Shown here: piece after piece, positions 35,780-44,349 of the stretch
How the letters are laid out: every line of letters starts with the position of its first letter
Numbering within the stretch: position 1 is the stretch's first letter
NCBI RefSeq assembly: GCF_020010905.1
Contig: NZ_JAGJBY010000001.1
Coordinates: 3,430,001-3,494,000 of the forward strand
From: Streptomyces acidiscabies
GTDB lineage: Bacteria; Actinomycetota; Actinomycetes; Streptomycetales; Streptomycetaceae
Direction: 5' to 3'
DNA: 64,000 bases
The notes under the pieces: generated by a model
Database searches by the model: none
Told to the model about the DNA's origin: nothing
What the model saw: the letters and a program-made list of their open reading frames with translations, nothing else
Position numbers and translations under genes: made by a program

Positions 35780-35781
35780 TT

Positions 35782-36744
35782 TTATGCCGGTGGAGCTGCC
35801 CCCGACCACTCCTCGTACGCCTCCCACGCCTCCAGCGTGCGCCTGCTGTGCAGGTGGTGCTCCCTGCCCGTGACCGGGTCCGTGAAGTGGAGTTCCCCGG
35901 CGAGGAGTTGGAGCGGGCGGTGGAAGTCCGTCGGGGGGATGGGAGGGTGGACCTCCGGGTACAAGGGGTCGCCCAGGATGGGGATCCCCAACGACGCCAT
36001 GTGCACCCGGAGTTGGTGCGTCTGGCCCGTCTCCGGGGTCAGGCGGTACCGGGCCAGGTTCTCGCGGTGCGCCGTCTCGGCGATGTGCGTGATCGCGTTC
36101 GGAGGGCCCGGGATCTCCAGCGTCGTCAGGGAGGTGCGGGGTTTCTCCATGCGGGAACTCAGGGTGCGGGGGAGAGGTTCGCGCGGGGTGCGGGGGGCCA
36201 CCGCCTCGTACACCTTCCGGATCTTCCGGTCCCTGAACAACGTCTGGTACGCGCCCCTGTCCTCCGGGCGGACCGTGAACATCACGAGGCCCGCCGTCAG
36301 CCGGTCCAGACGGTGGGCCGCGCCGAGGGCGGGGATGCCGAGGTCCTTGCGGAGACGGGCCAGCGCCGTCTGCGTGATGTGGCTGCCTCGGGGGGTGGTG
36401 GCGAGGAAGTGGGGCTTGTCGGCGACGAGGAGGTGGGCGTCGCGGTAGACGATGTCGATGGCGAAGGGTACGGGGGTCTCGGGCGGGACTTCCCGGTGGA
36501 ACCACACGTACGCCCCCGGCGCGAAGGGGCTGTCCCCGTCCAGGGCCTGCCCATCGACGCCGACGATCTCACCTCTCCGGAACAGTCCCTCGATGACACC
36601 CTCTCCGGCGCCGCTGAGCCGCCCCACGAGGTACTCCTGGACCGTCTCCCACGCCCCCTCCCCGGGCAGCCGCACCCGGACCGGGTCCACGCCGTCCCGC
36701 TGGGGGAGGGGGGAGGGAGGGGCGGGGGTACGACGGCGTCTCAT
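35782..36744 (-). CDS. RluA-family RNA pseudouridine synthase
   Basis: Converts uridine to pseudouridine in rRNA or tRNA. The 320 residues hold an S4-like N-terminal part (ETVQEYLVGRLSGAGEGVIEGLFRRGEIVGVDG) and the RluA catalytic domain, with the nucleophilic aspartate in GAAHRLDRLTAG, and RKVYEAVAP and GQTHQLRVHMASLGIPILGDPLY further on. The exact RNA target cannot be told. It lies 25 bp before the TetR gene on the same strand, so the two may be co-transcribed. The upstream gene is divergent. Confidence 0.9.
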   Translation of the reverse strand: MRRRRTPAPPSPLPQRDGVDPVRVRLPGEGAWETVQEYLVGRLSGAGEGVIEGLFRRGEIVGVDGQALDGDSPFAPGAYVWFHREVPPETPVPFAIDIVYRDAHLLVADKPHFLATTPRGSHITQTALARLRKDLGIPALGAAHRLDRLTAGLVMFTVRPEDRGAYQTLFRDRKIRKVYEAVAPRTPREPLPRTLSSRMEKPRTSLTTLEIPGPPNAITHIAETAHRENLARYRLTPETGQTHQLRVHMASLGIPILGDPLYPEVHPPIPPTDFHRPLQLLAGELHFTDPVTGREHHLHSRRTLEAWEAYEEWSGAAPPA

Positions 36745-36831
36745 GGCAGGTCAGGGTACGGGGTGGGAGTTCGGGCCTTGTCCGTCAGAAATTCTCTGCG
36801 TCTCAGCAGGCATCCCCGGCAGGATCTGCAC

Positions 36832-37422
36832 ATGCCCTTTCTCACCGCCCCAGTGCTCCCCGCCGGAACCCTCTCCAGCCGTCCCCAGCCCCGCCTGCCC
36901 ACGGCGGACGGGCTGTTGCTGCGGCCCTTCGAGGCGGGGGACGTGGCTGCTGTGCATGCCGTTTTCCAGGACCCGGTGATGCATCGGTGGCACCTGCGGG
37001 CGGCGCAGTCGTTGGAGGAGGTCGGGGGGTGGGTGGAGGAGTGGCGGGGACAGTGGTCGGGGGAGAGGAATGCTCAGTGGGCGGTTGTTGATGCCGGGAC
37101 CGATGTGTTGCTCGGGCGGGTCGCGTTGCGGGCGATCGTGCTCGATGACGGTCACGCCGAGATGGCGTACTGGACGGCTCCCGAGGCCCGAGGCCGGGGC
37201 GTGGCCGCGCGAGCCACCGCCGTACTGAGCCGGTGGGCCCTGGACGACGTCGGGTTCCACCGGCTGGAGCTTCAGCACGCCACCGCCAACAACGCCTCCT
37301 GCCGGGTCGCCGTAAAAGCCGGCTTCACGCTGGAGGGCACCCGGCGAGGCGCGGGCCTCCACGCCGACGGGTGGCACGACATGCACCTCCACGCACGGGT
37401 GCAGGGAGACCCGGCCCCCTGA
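36832..37422 (+). CDS. GNAT-family N-acetyltransferase, RimJ/RimL-like
   Basis: A 196-residue acetyl-CoA-dependent transferase of the type that modifies protein N-termini or small amines. LLLRPFEAGDVAAV marks the first strand. The acetyl-CoA loop is ARGRGVAARA (Q/RxxGxG/A type). HRLELQHATANNASCRVAVKAGFTLEGTRR is the RimJ/L-like C-terminal signature. The ATG follows AGGA. It ends 3 bp from the convergent permease stop. The substrate is unknown. Confidence 0.87.
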   Translation: MPFLTAPVLPAGTLSSRPQPRLPTADGLLLRPFEAGDVAAVHAVFQDPVMHRWHLRAAQSLEEVGGWVEEWRGQWSGERNAQWAVVDAGTDVLLGRVALRAIVLDDGHAEMAYWTAPEARGRGVAARATAVLSRWALDDVGFHRLELQHATANNASCRVAVKAGFTLEGTRRGAGLHADGWHDMHLHARVQGDPAP

Positions 37423-37425
37423 GAG

Positions 37426-38934
37426 TCACGACGTGCGCCGGGCCCGGTACACCACCCCCAGCGCCACCGTCGCCCCCAGGAACAGCACCGTGAACCACTG
37501 GAAGTACCAGTGACCGCCCTCCGGGTCGTACACGGCCGCTCGGGGCCAGGCGAGGTTGATGGTCATCAGGACGCCGTAGGTGACTGCCAGCGCGTTGATC
37601 GGGAGACCCCAGCGGCCCAGCGAGAACAAGGGAGCGCCTGTTTCGTCCGTGCCCTCCGAGTGGGCCCAAGTGCCGCGTACGCGTTGGACGAGGAGCGGGC
37701 CCGTGACCATCGCGTAGGCCAGGTACAGCATGACGATGCAGGTCGTGCCGATCGCCAGAAATGCTTCCGGGGAAGTGAAGTTGAGCAGGAGCAGGGCTGC
37801 CGCGAGGGTGCCTACGGTCACTGCGGGGGCCGTCGGCATACCGGTGCGGGGGTTGACGCGGGACAGGGTCCGCGCGAGCGGCAAGTGGCCGTCCCGGGCC
37901 ATCGAGAAGAGCATGCGGGAGGCGGACGTCTGGATGGCCAGGGTGGCTACCGCGATGGCCACCACCACGTCGGCCAGCAACGCCTTGCCCACCCCGTCGC
38001 CGAGGCTGCTCGTCAGGACGTAGCTCAGGCCGTCCGTCGCCAGCCGGCCGTCCGTGAGGCTGGGGGCGGCGAGGATGCCGGCGAGGACGATCAGGCCGCC
38101 CAGGAGACCGGCGGCGGTCAGGGCCGTGAGGATCGTGCGGGGGGCCGTGCGGCGGGGATGGTGGGTCTCCTCGCTCATCTCGCCCGCGCTGTCGAAGCCG
38201 ATCATGACGTACGCGGCGGTGAAGGAGCCGACGAGGAGCGCGCCCAACAGGCCGTCCTGAGCGGCCCCTTGAGTGTGGAACGTGATCGTCGGGGTGCGTT
38301 CCGAGTGCGTCAGCAGCAGGACGACGATGAGGATCGCGCCGATGATCTCCGCGGTGACGCCGATGCGGTTGACGGCGGACAGGACGCGGTTGTCCAGGAC
38401 GTTGACCACGGTCGTCAGGGCGAGGAGGGCCACGCCGAGGAGCGCCGCGTTGGCCGCGCCGTCGGGGGACGTGGGGGCGGGGTCCGTGCCGATGAGCTGG
38501 AAGCCGGACCACAGCGCGGGGAGGACCATCTGGAGCGCGAGGGCCGCCGCGGCGACCACCACGATCTGGCCGATCACCATGATCCAGCCCGCGAACCAGC
38601 CGAACGCGGGCGTGGAGAGCCGGGACGACCACTGGTAGATCGCCCCGGAGATCGGGTACCGCGCGGCGAGTTCGGCGAAGCAGGCGGCCACCGCGAGCTG
38701 GCCGAGCAGCACCACCGGCCAGGCCCAGAAGAAGACGGGGCCGCCGAACGCGTACCCGAAGGCGAAGAACTGGAAGACGGTGGTGAGGACGGAGATGAAG
38801 GAGAACCCGGCGGCGAAGGAGGCGTACCGGCCGAGGCTGCGGTGCAGTTCCTGGCGGTAGCCGAACTCCGCCAGGGAGTCGGAGGGTTGAGCTGTCGTGG
38901 AGTGGACGTCGGGGAGGGGAGGAGTGGTCGTCAC
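37426..38934 (-). CDS. APC-superfamily permease, probable member of the guanidine/urea regulon
   Basis: A 502-residue transporter with about 12 hydrophobic helices, of the amino acid-choline transporter (2.A.3.4) type: FGYRQELHRSLGRYASFAAGFSF, then ELAARYPISGAIYQWSSRL and VMIGFDSAGEMSEETHHPRRT. Such permeases often accompany urea-carboxylase-type operons and are named urea carboxylase-related permeases. Its upstream region carries the same 24-bp element as the DUF1989 operon, so guanidine, urea or a related nitrogen compound is the likely substrate. GTG 38934 is preferred because AAGG lies upstream; a GTG at 38967 would put the element almost against the start. Ethanolamine is an alternative substrate given the cluster at 48-52 kb. 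Confidence 0.85.
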   Translation of the reverse strand: MTTTPPLPDVHSTTAQPSDSLAEFGYRQELHRSLGRYASFAAGFSFISVLTTVFQFFAFGYAFGGPVFFWAWPVVLLGQLAVAACFAELAARYPISGAIYQWSSRLSTPAFGWFAGWIMVIGQIVVVAAAALALQMVLPALWSGFQLIGTDPAPTSPDGAANAALLGVALLALTTVVNVLDNRVLSAVNRIGVTAEIIGAILIVVLLLTHSERTPTITFHTQGAAQDGLLGALLVGSFTAAYVMIGFDSAGEMSEETHHPRRTAPRTILTALTAAGLLGGLIVLAGILAAPSLTDGRLATDGLSYVLTSSLGDGVGKALLADVVVAIAVATLAIQTSASRMLFSMARDGHLPLARTLSRVNPRTGMPTAPAVTVGTLAAALLLLNFTSPEAFLAIGTTCIVMLYLAYAMVTGPLLVQRVRGTWAHSEGTDETGAPLFSLGRWGLPINALAVTYGVLMTINLAWPRAAVYDPEGGHWYFQWFTVLFLGATVALGVVYRARRTS

Positions 38935-38954
38935 GGCGGCACCTGCCTTGGGCG

Positions 38955-38968
38955 CGTGCTCCAGCACG
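38955..38968. other. Palindrome beside the permease start
   Basis: CGTGCT, CC, AGCACG is a perfect 6-bp inverted repeat 20 bp upstream of the chosen permease start and next to the shared operator. It could form a leader hairpin. Confidence 0.3.
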
Positions 38969-38970
38969 TA

Positions 38971-38994
38971 TTCCTGTCGGGTGACAGAAATTAG
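38971..38994 (-). promoter_or_regulatory. Second copy of the CTGTCG-GACAG operator, before the permease
   Basis: TTCCTGTCGGGTGACAGAAA followed by TTAG matches the 28953-28976 element at 20 of 24 positions, in the same orientation. It lies 37-60 bp before the permease start. Confidence 0.6.
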
Positions 38995-39073
38995 GGAGGT
39001 GCTGTTGCGTACGCGTCACGCGGGCGTGTCCGAGACGGACCCAACTCCTCACGGGCCCCCGGGTGTCAGGGCC

Positions 39074-39913
39074 TCACGCCGCCGGAGTCTCCTGCTCCGC
39101 CTCGATCCGCGCGTTCCACTCCCGCTTCGACGCCTGCCACCCGTCCTCGTCGTGCCCGAGCCGCCAGTACCCGGAGATGGACAGGTCGTCGCGGGTCAAC
39201 TCGCGCTCGACGCGCAGCAGTTGCCGCAGCTCCTTCACGAAGTGCGCCTCGCCGTGGACGAAGGCGTGCACGCGCCCCTCGGGCCACTCAAGCTCGCGTA
39301 CGGCCGGGACGAGTAGATCGCCCACCGGCCGATCGCCCCGGTGCAGCCACGTGACTTCGATGTCGGAGTCGATCTTCTGCTCCTCCTCGGGCCCGGAGAC
39401 CTCGACGAAGGCGTGGGCGACGGCACCGGCGGGCAGCGCCTCAAGGGCGGCGGCGATCGCGGGCAACGCGCTCTCGTCCCCGGCGAAGAGGTGCCAGTCG
39501 GCGTCGGGGGAGGGGGCGTAGGCGCCGCCGGGGCCCATGAAGTGGGCGGTCTCGCCCGGCTGGACGCGCATCGCCCAGGGTCCGGCGAGCCCCTCGTCGC
39601 CGTGCAGGACGAAGTCGAGGGTCAGCTCACGGTGTTCCGCGTCCCAGTGGCGGACCGTGTAGGTACGGGTCACCGGCCACTGTTCGCGGGGGAGTTCCTC
39701 GCGGATGCGTTCCACGTCGAAGGGTTCCGGGTAGGAGACCCCCTCGGGAGCGAACAGCATCTTGACGTAATGGTCGGTGCAGGTGCCCGCCGCGAATTCG
39801 GCCAGCCCCTCGCCGCCGAGCACGACCCGTTGCATGTGCGGGGTGAGCCGTTCAGTGCGGACGACCCGCGCGGAGTGGGGCTTCCGCGGCTTCCGTGCCG
39901 GACGTTCTGACAT
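39074..39913 (-). CDS. Siderophore-interacting protein (flavin ferric-siderophore reductase)
   Basis: A 279-residue cytoplasmic flavoprotein of the SIP family that reduces ferric siderophores and frees iron. The FAD-binding barrel contains RVVLGGEGLAEF and the RTYTVRHWD motif, followed by a long insert typical of SIPs (LPREQWPVTRTYTVR). The C-terminal NAD(P)H-binding domain includes DWHLFAGDESALPAIAAALEAL and HAFVHGEAHFVKELR. The promoter carries an IdeR/DmdR-type iron box, so expression should rise under iron starvation. It is alone; no siderophore transporter is adjacent. The ATG at 39913 lies just downstream of the box. Confidence 0.92.
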   Translation of the reverse strand: MSERPARKPRKPHSARVVRTERLTPHMQRVVLGGEGLAEFAAGTCTDHYVKMLFAPEGVSYPEPFDVERIREELPREQWPVTRTYTVRHWDAEHRELTLDFVLHGDEGLAGPWAMRVQPGETAHFMGPGGAYAPSPDADWHLFAGDESALPAIAAALEALPAGAVAHAFVEVSGPEEEQKIDSDIEVTWLHRGDRPVGDLLVPAVRELEWPEGRVHAFVHGEAHFVKELRQLLRVERELTRDDLSISGYWRLGHDEDGWQASKREWNARIEAEQETPAA

Positions 39914-39931
39914 GACGGCCTCCCACGATGT

Positions 39932-39950
39932 TATGGTTAGGTTTACCTAA
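39932..39950 (-). promoter_or_regulatory. Iron box (DmdR/IdeR operator)
   Basis: The 19-bp segment TATGGTTAGGTTTACCTAA, containing the inverted repeat TTAGGT, TT, ACCTAA at 39937-39950, fits the consensus for actinobacterial iron repressors. It is 18-37 bp upstream of the siderophore-interacting protein gene. Confidence 0.78.
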
Positions 39951-40087
39951 GTTAGCATCACTCCCCCCACTCTCGCCCCCCTCACCAGAGGGCTTGTTCG
40001 CGTGTTCCCGCACGACCCCCGTCCACCTGCGGAAACGCCCCTGCTTCTTTGCGAGAACATGACTTCCGGAACGGGAAGTCCGTCACC

Positions 40088-41014
40088 TCACCGGGTCCCC
40101 TCCAGCGTCCCCAGCAACCTCCCCAGCGACCCGCCCAACCCCCACCGCGCACCCAGCGCCGCCGCCAGTCCGCCGTCCCGCGCCCCCCGCGGCAACGCCG
40201 TCTCCACCTCGGGCAGCGGTACGTCCCCGGCGACCTGCACGACCTTCGGCGCGACGGCGACGTACGGCCGCGACTCGTCGAGCCGCTTGCGCTGCGAGGG
40301 CGTCAGCTTCGACGCCGGGTCGTCCACGGCCGCCATGATCCCGGCCAGGTCCCCGAACTCGGCCAGCAGTTTCGCCGCCGTCTTCTCCCCGATCCCCGGC
40401 ACACCGGGCAGCCCGTCGCTCGGGTCGCCCCGCAGGAGCGCGAGGTCCGCGTATCCGCGCCCGTCGACCCCGTACTTCTCGCGGAGTACGGCTTCGTCGG
40501 TGATCTGGAGCGTGCCGACGCCCTTGATCGGGTACAGGACGCGGACTCCCCGTACGTCGTCCACGAGCTGGTACAGGTCGCGGTCCCCGGTGACGATGTC
40601 CACCGGCCCCTTCGCACGCGCGGTGAACGTCCCGATCACGTCGTCGGCCTCGTACCCCTCGACCCCCACCCGCGCGATGCCCACCGCGTCGAGCACCGCC
40701 TCGATGATCGGCACCTGCGGCGACAGCGTGTCCGGGATCTCCTCGGCGTCGGGGCCGGCCGGACGCTCCTCGGCGACCCGGTGCGCCTTGTACGACGGGA
40801 TGAGGTCGACGCGCCACTGGGGGCGCCAGTCGGCGTCCATGCAGGCCACGAGCTCGTCGGGGTGGTGGTCCTTGACCAGCCGGTCGATGAACTCCAGGAG
40901 GCCGCGCACCGCGTTCACAGGTGTCCCGTCCGGCGCCTTCACGGACTCCGGGACGCCGAAATAGGCGCGGAAGTAGAGGGAGGCGGTGTCGAGAAGCATC
41001 AGTCGTCCGGTCAC
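40088..41014 (-). CDS. 5'-3' exonuclease (FEN/PolA-N-like)
   Basis: A standalone 308-residue 5' nuclease like the N-terminal domain of DNA polymerase I, expected to remove RNA primers or flaps. Metal-binding acidic residues are visible in LMLLDTASLYFRAYFG, ACMDADWRP, GYEADDVIGTF, TGDRDLYQLVDD and GDPSDGLPGVPGIGEKTA, the last being the helix-hairpin-helix that grips the template. GTG 41014 gives the start TGRLMLLD. Further upstream in-frame sequence lacks a binding site. Single copies of this gene exist beside full-length polA in many actinobacteria. Confidence 0.93.
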   Translation of the reverse strand: MTGRLMLLDTASLYFRAYFGVPESVKAPDGTPVNAVRGLLEFIDRLVKDHHPDELVACMDADWRPQWRVDLIPSYKAHRVAEERPAGPDAEEIPDTLSPQVPIIEAVLDAVGIARVGVEGYEADDVIGTFTARAKGPVDIVTGDRDLYQLVDDVRGVRVLYPIKGVGTLQITDEAVLREKYGVDGRGYADLALLRGDPSDGLPGVPGIGEKTAAKLLAEFGDLAGIMAAVDDPASKLTPSQRKRLDESRPYVAVAPKVVQVAGDVPLPEVETALPRGARDGGLAAALGARWGLGGSLGRLLGTLEGTR

Positions 41015-41209
41015 CCCCGCATCATGCCGCACGGCACTGACAGCGACCTGTCCGCGTTCACCCCCGTGGCCGCGTGCGCGCCCTGTGACCTGGGACACCT
41101 GTGGGTTTGGCCGGAAAAGGTCCGGGCAGGCGCGCCCTCGGAGCGGCGTCCGTTGCGTACTCGGCAACCCGTTGCGCTCCCGACCATGTCCCCGACCGGA
41201 GAGGTGCGC

Positions 41210-42241
41210 GTGTCCGCCACGCTAGAGGCAGACCAGATCTACAAGGTGTTCGGCAGAAAACCGGACGCCGCCGTCGAGCGGCTCAGAAAGGGGGAGACCC
41301 GCGAGGACCTGCGCGCGGACGGCGCCATGCCCGCCGTCATCGACGCGTCCTTCACCGTCGAACCCGGCTCGATCTTCGTCGTGATGGGCCTGTCGGGCTC
41401 CGGCAAGTCGACGCTGCTGCGGATGCTGAACGGCCTCCTGGAACCGACCGCCGGGCACGTCCGCTTCGACGGCCAGGACCTGACCGCGCTCGACGACCGC
41501 GCGCTGCGGGAGGTGCGTGCGCGGAAGATCTCCATGGTCTTCCAGCACTTCGCGCTCTTCCCCCACCGCACGGTCCTCGACAACGCGGCGTACGGCCTCG
41601 CCGTCCAGGGCGTCCCGCGCCCCGAGCGCGAGCAACGCGCCACCGAGGCGCTGAAGTTGTGCGGCCTGGAGGGCTGGGAGTCGTCCTGGCCCGACGAGTT
41701 GTCCGGCGGTATGCAGCAACGCGTGGGCCTGGCCCGCGCGTTGGCCACCGATGCCGACCTCCTGCTGATGGACGAGTCGTTCAGCGCGCTGGACCCGCTG
41801 ATCCGCCGCGACATGCAGGACCAGCTCCTCACGCTCCAGCAGACCCTGAAGAAAACCATCGTGTTCATCACCCACGACCTCAACGAGGCGATGCGCCTCG
41901 GCGACCGCATCGCCGTCATGCGCGACGGCCGCATCGTCCAGAACGGCACCGCCGAGGACATCCTGCTGCGCCCGGCGGACGACTACGTCGCCTCGTTCAT
42001 CCAGGACGTCGACCGCTCGCGCGTGCTGACCGCGTCCGCCGTCATGGACACGGACGCGCACGACACGGACTGCTCGTGCGAGACCGTGACGCCGGAGACG
42101 TCGTTCACGGAGCTGTGCGGGATCTGCGCGCGCGTGGATCACCCGGTGGCCGTGCTCGACGACGCGGGGACGGTCGTCGGGGTCGTCACGTCGGATCTGC
42201 TGGTCGGGGTCATGGCCGAGGAGGCGGGTACGCATGCCTAG
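41210..42241 (+). CDS. proV: Glycine betaine/proline-type ABC transporter ATP-binding protein
   Basis: Energises uptake of quaternary-amine osmolytes. The 343 residues show VFGRKPDAAVERLRKG at the N-terminus (the OpuAA/ProV-specific segment), Walker A GLSGSGKST, signature LSGGMQQRVGLARAL, Walker B DLLLMDESFSALD and the switch FITHDLNEAMRLGD. A C-terminal CBS-like pair (about 265-335), including CSCETVTPETSFTELC, probably senses ionic strength. GTG 41210 is chosen because GGAGAGG lies 6-13 bp before it. It overlaps the fused permease gene by 8 bp, indicating translational coupling. S. coelicolor has the same arrangement, as I recall it. Confidence 0.93.
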   Translation: MSATLEADQIYKVFGRKPDAAVERLRKGETREDLRADGAMPAVIDASFTVEPGSIFVVMGLSGSGKSTLLRMLNGLLEPTAGHVRFDGQDLTALDDRALREVRARKISMVFQHFALFPHRTVLDNAAYGLAVQGVPRPEREQRATEALKLCGLEGWESSWPDELSGGMQQRVGLARALATDADLLLMDESFSALDPLIRRDMQDQLLTLQQTLKKTIVFITHDLNEAMRLGDRIAVMRDGRIVQNGTAEDILLRPADDYVASFIQDVDRSRVLTASAVMDTDAHDTDCSCETVTPETSFTELCGICARVDHPVAVLDDAGTVVGVVTSDLLVGVMAEEAGTHA

Positions 42242-44036
42242 GCTGCATCTGGGGGACTGGGTCGACTCCGGTGTGGACTGGCTCGTCAACCATCTCGCCT
42301 GGCTGTTCGACGCGGTGAAGGCGGTGGTCGAGGGGCTGTACGACGTCCTCGACGCCGTGCTCAACGCGCCGCAGCCGCTGCTGCTCGCGGGCATCCTCGC
42401 CGTACTCGCCTGGTGGCTGCGCGGGCTCACGGCGGGCGTGCTGTCGTTCGCCGGGTTCGCGCTGATCGACTCGCTGGACCTGTGGGAGAAGTCGATGTCG
42501 ACGCTCTCGCTGGTGCTGGTCGCGACCTTCATCGCGCTGGTGATCGCCCTGCCGCTCGGCGTGTGGGCGGCGCGGTCCAAGGCGGTCAGCGCGGCGGTGC
42601 GGCCGGTGCTCGACCTGCTCCAGACGATGCCGTCGATGGTCCTGCTGATCCCGGCGATCCTCTTCTTCGGCATGGGCGTACCGGCCGGGGTCGTCGCCAC
42701 CCTCGTCTTCGCGGTCGCGCCGGGCGTCCGGATGACCGAGCTGGGCATCCGGCAGGTCGACGCCGAACTCGTCGAGGCCGCCGAGGCGTTCGGCACGACG
42801 CCCCGCGACACCCTCTTCCGCGTGCAACTGCCGCTCGCCCTGCCGACCATCATGGCCGGCGTCAACCAGGTCATCATGCTGGGCCTGTCCATGGTCGTCA
42901 TCGCGGGCATGGTCGGCACGGGCGGACTCGGCGGCGCCGTCAACGAGGCCATCGGCCAGCTCGACATCGGGCTCGGTTTCGAGGCCGGGCTCGGGATCGT
43001 CGTCCTCGCGATCTACCTCGACCGGATGACGGGCGCGCTCGGCACCCGCCTCTCGCCGCTCGGGCGCCGGGCGGCGGCGAAGGCGAAGGGGAGCGCATGG
43101 ACGTACCGGCCGCGTCCGGCCGTGGCGATGTCCTGCGTGACCGTGCTCGCGGTCGTCGCGGGCGGGCTCGGGGTGTTCGGCGGGAACGGGGCTCCGGCGC
43201 ACGCGTCGGGGACGGACGTCGGGCGCGGGCAGGAGATCAAGCTCGGCTACATCCCGTGGGACGAGGGGATCGCGTCCACGTACCTGTGGAAGGAGATCCT
43301 CCAGGAGCGCGGCTTCAAGGTGACGACCACGCAGTACGCCGCAGGTCCCCTCTACACCGGCCTCGCCACCGGCCAGCTCGACTTCCAGACGGACTCCTGG
43401 CTGCCGACCACCCACGCCGAGTACTGGAAGAAGTACGGCGACAAGCTCGACGACCTCGGCGCCTGGTACGGCCCGACGTCCCTGGAGCTGACCGTCCCGT
43501 CGTACGTGAAGGACGTCAACTCCCTTGCCGATCTGAGGAGTCGGTCCTCGGAGTTCGGCGGGCGCATCGTGGGGATCGAGCCCAGCGCCGGGATGATGGG
43601 GCTGCTGAAGGACAAGGTCGTCGAGGAGTACGGGCTCGACGGGTACGACGTCGTCGACGGCTCGACCCCGGCGATGCTGGCCGAGCTGAAGCGGGCGTAC
43701 GCGCGCAAGCAGCCGATCGTCGTCACGCTGTGGTCGCCGCACTGGGCGTACAGCCAGTACGGGCTGAAGAAGCTGGCGGACCCGCGCGGGGCCTGGGGCA
43801 AGGGCGATCAGGTGCACACCATCGCCCGGTCCGGGTTCGCGGAGGACCAGCCCGAAGTGGCGCGCTGGCTCAAGGAGTTCAGGATGACCGAGGCACAGCT
43901 GACGTCTCTGGAGGCGCAGATCCAGAAGTCCGGGAAGGGTAAGGAGCAGGACGCCGTACGGACCTGGCTCAAGGCGAACCCCGGGCTGGTGGAGAAGTGG
44001 GCCCCGGTGCGGAGCGAGGCCGCTGCGGCACGGTAA
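42234..44036 (+). CDS. proWX: Fused ABC permease and substrate-binding protein for quaternary amines
   Basis: A 600-residue fusion. Residues about 1-285 are a ProW-like permease with about six membrane helices and the EAA loop ELVEAAEAFGTTPRDTLFRVQLPLALP. A basic linker and one more hydrophobic segment (VAMSCVTVLAVVAGGLGVFG) then lead to an OpuAC/ProX-like binding domain (about 330-600): IKLGYIPWDEGIASTYLWKEIL, FQTDSWLPTTHAEYW (a Trp-rich ligand cage) and VVTLWSPHWAY. Fusion ties one binding domain to each permease subunit, so the dimer has two. The start at 42234 overlaps proV. Likely ligands are glycine betaine, proline betaine, choline or carnitine. Confidence 0.92.
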   Translation: MPRLHLGDWVDSGVDWLVNHLAWLFDAVKAVVEGLYDVLDAVLNAPQPLLLAGILAVLAWWLRGLTAGVLSFAGFALIDSLDLWEKSMSTLSLVLVATFIALVIALPLGVWAARSKAVSAAVRPVLDLLQTMPSMVLLIPAILFFGMGVPAGVVATLVFAVAPGVRMTELGIRQVDAELVEAAEAFGTTPRDTLFRVQLPLALPTIMAGVNQVIMLGLSMVVIAGMVGTGGLGGAVNEAIGQLDIGLGFEAGLGIVVLAIYLDRMTGALGTRLSPLGRRAAAKAKGSAWTYRPRPAVAMSCVTVLAVVAGGLGVFGGNGAPAHASGTDVGRGQEIKLGYIPWDEGIASTYLWKEILQERGFKVTTTQYAAGPLYTGLATGQLDFQTDSWLPTTHAEYWKKYGDKLDDLGAWYGPTSLELTVPSYVKDVNSLADLRSRSSEFGGRIVGIEPSAGMMGLLKDKVVEEYGLDGYDVVDGSTPAMLAELKRAYARKQPIVVTLWSPHWAYSQYGLKKLADPRGAWGKGDQVHTIARSGFAEDQPEVARWLKEFRMTEAQLTSLEAQIQKSGKGKEQDAVRTWLKANPGLVEKWAPVRSEAAAAR

Positions 44037-44063
44037 GGATTCGGCCAACCACACAGCGTCATG

Positions 44064-44129
44064 CCGTACCCCGAAGTCACCCTTCGGCCCCCCGCGCGGG
44101 AGCCGGACGGGTGACTTCGGGGCGTACGG
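44064..44129 (+). terminator. Long hairpin after the ABC transporter operon
   Basis: Arms 44064-44082 (19 nt) and 44109-44129 form an almost perfect stem (CCCCGAAGTCACCC pairs fully with GGGTGACTTCGGGG; a 2-nt bulge beyond it) with a 26-nt GC-rich loop. No T-tract. It is either a terminator or an mRNA end stabiliser. The rest of the 44,037-44,349 gap holds a CGTAGGGT box at 44273-44280 that may be a -10 for the next gene. Confidence 0.55.
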
Positions 44130-44349
44130 GGCGTACGCTCGCGACCCGCCGGGGGGCCGGGGACCGTTTCCGCGGGCTTTGTGGGTGTGATCCACTGGCG
44201 CGAACCCGTGCGTCGAGCGTGACGGGGTGTGTCGTCGATGTGACGGGCACATGAAACGGTTTGCGGAACATGCGTAGGGTGCAGAGAACTCATCAGACGG
44301 CGTGTGCACGGCGACGCGGACCGACGAGCTGGAGGAGGGAGCCGGAGCT

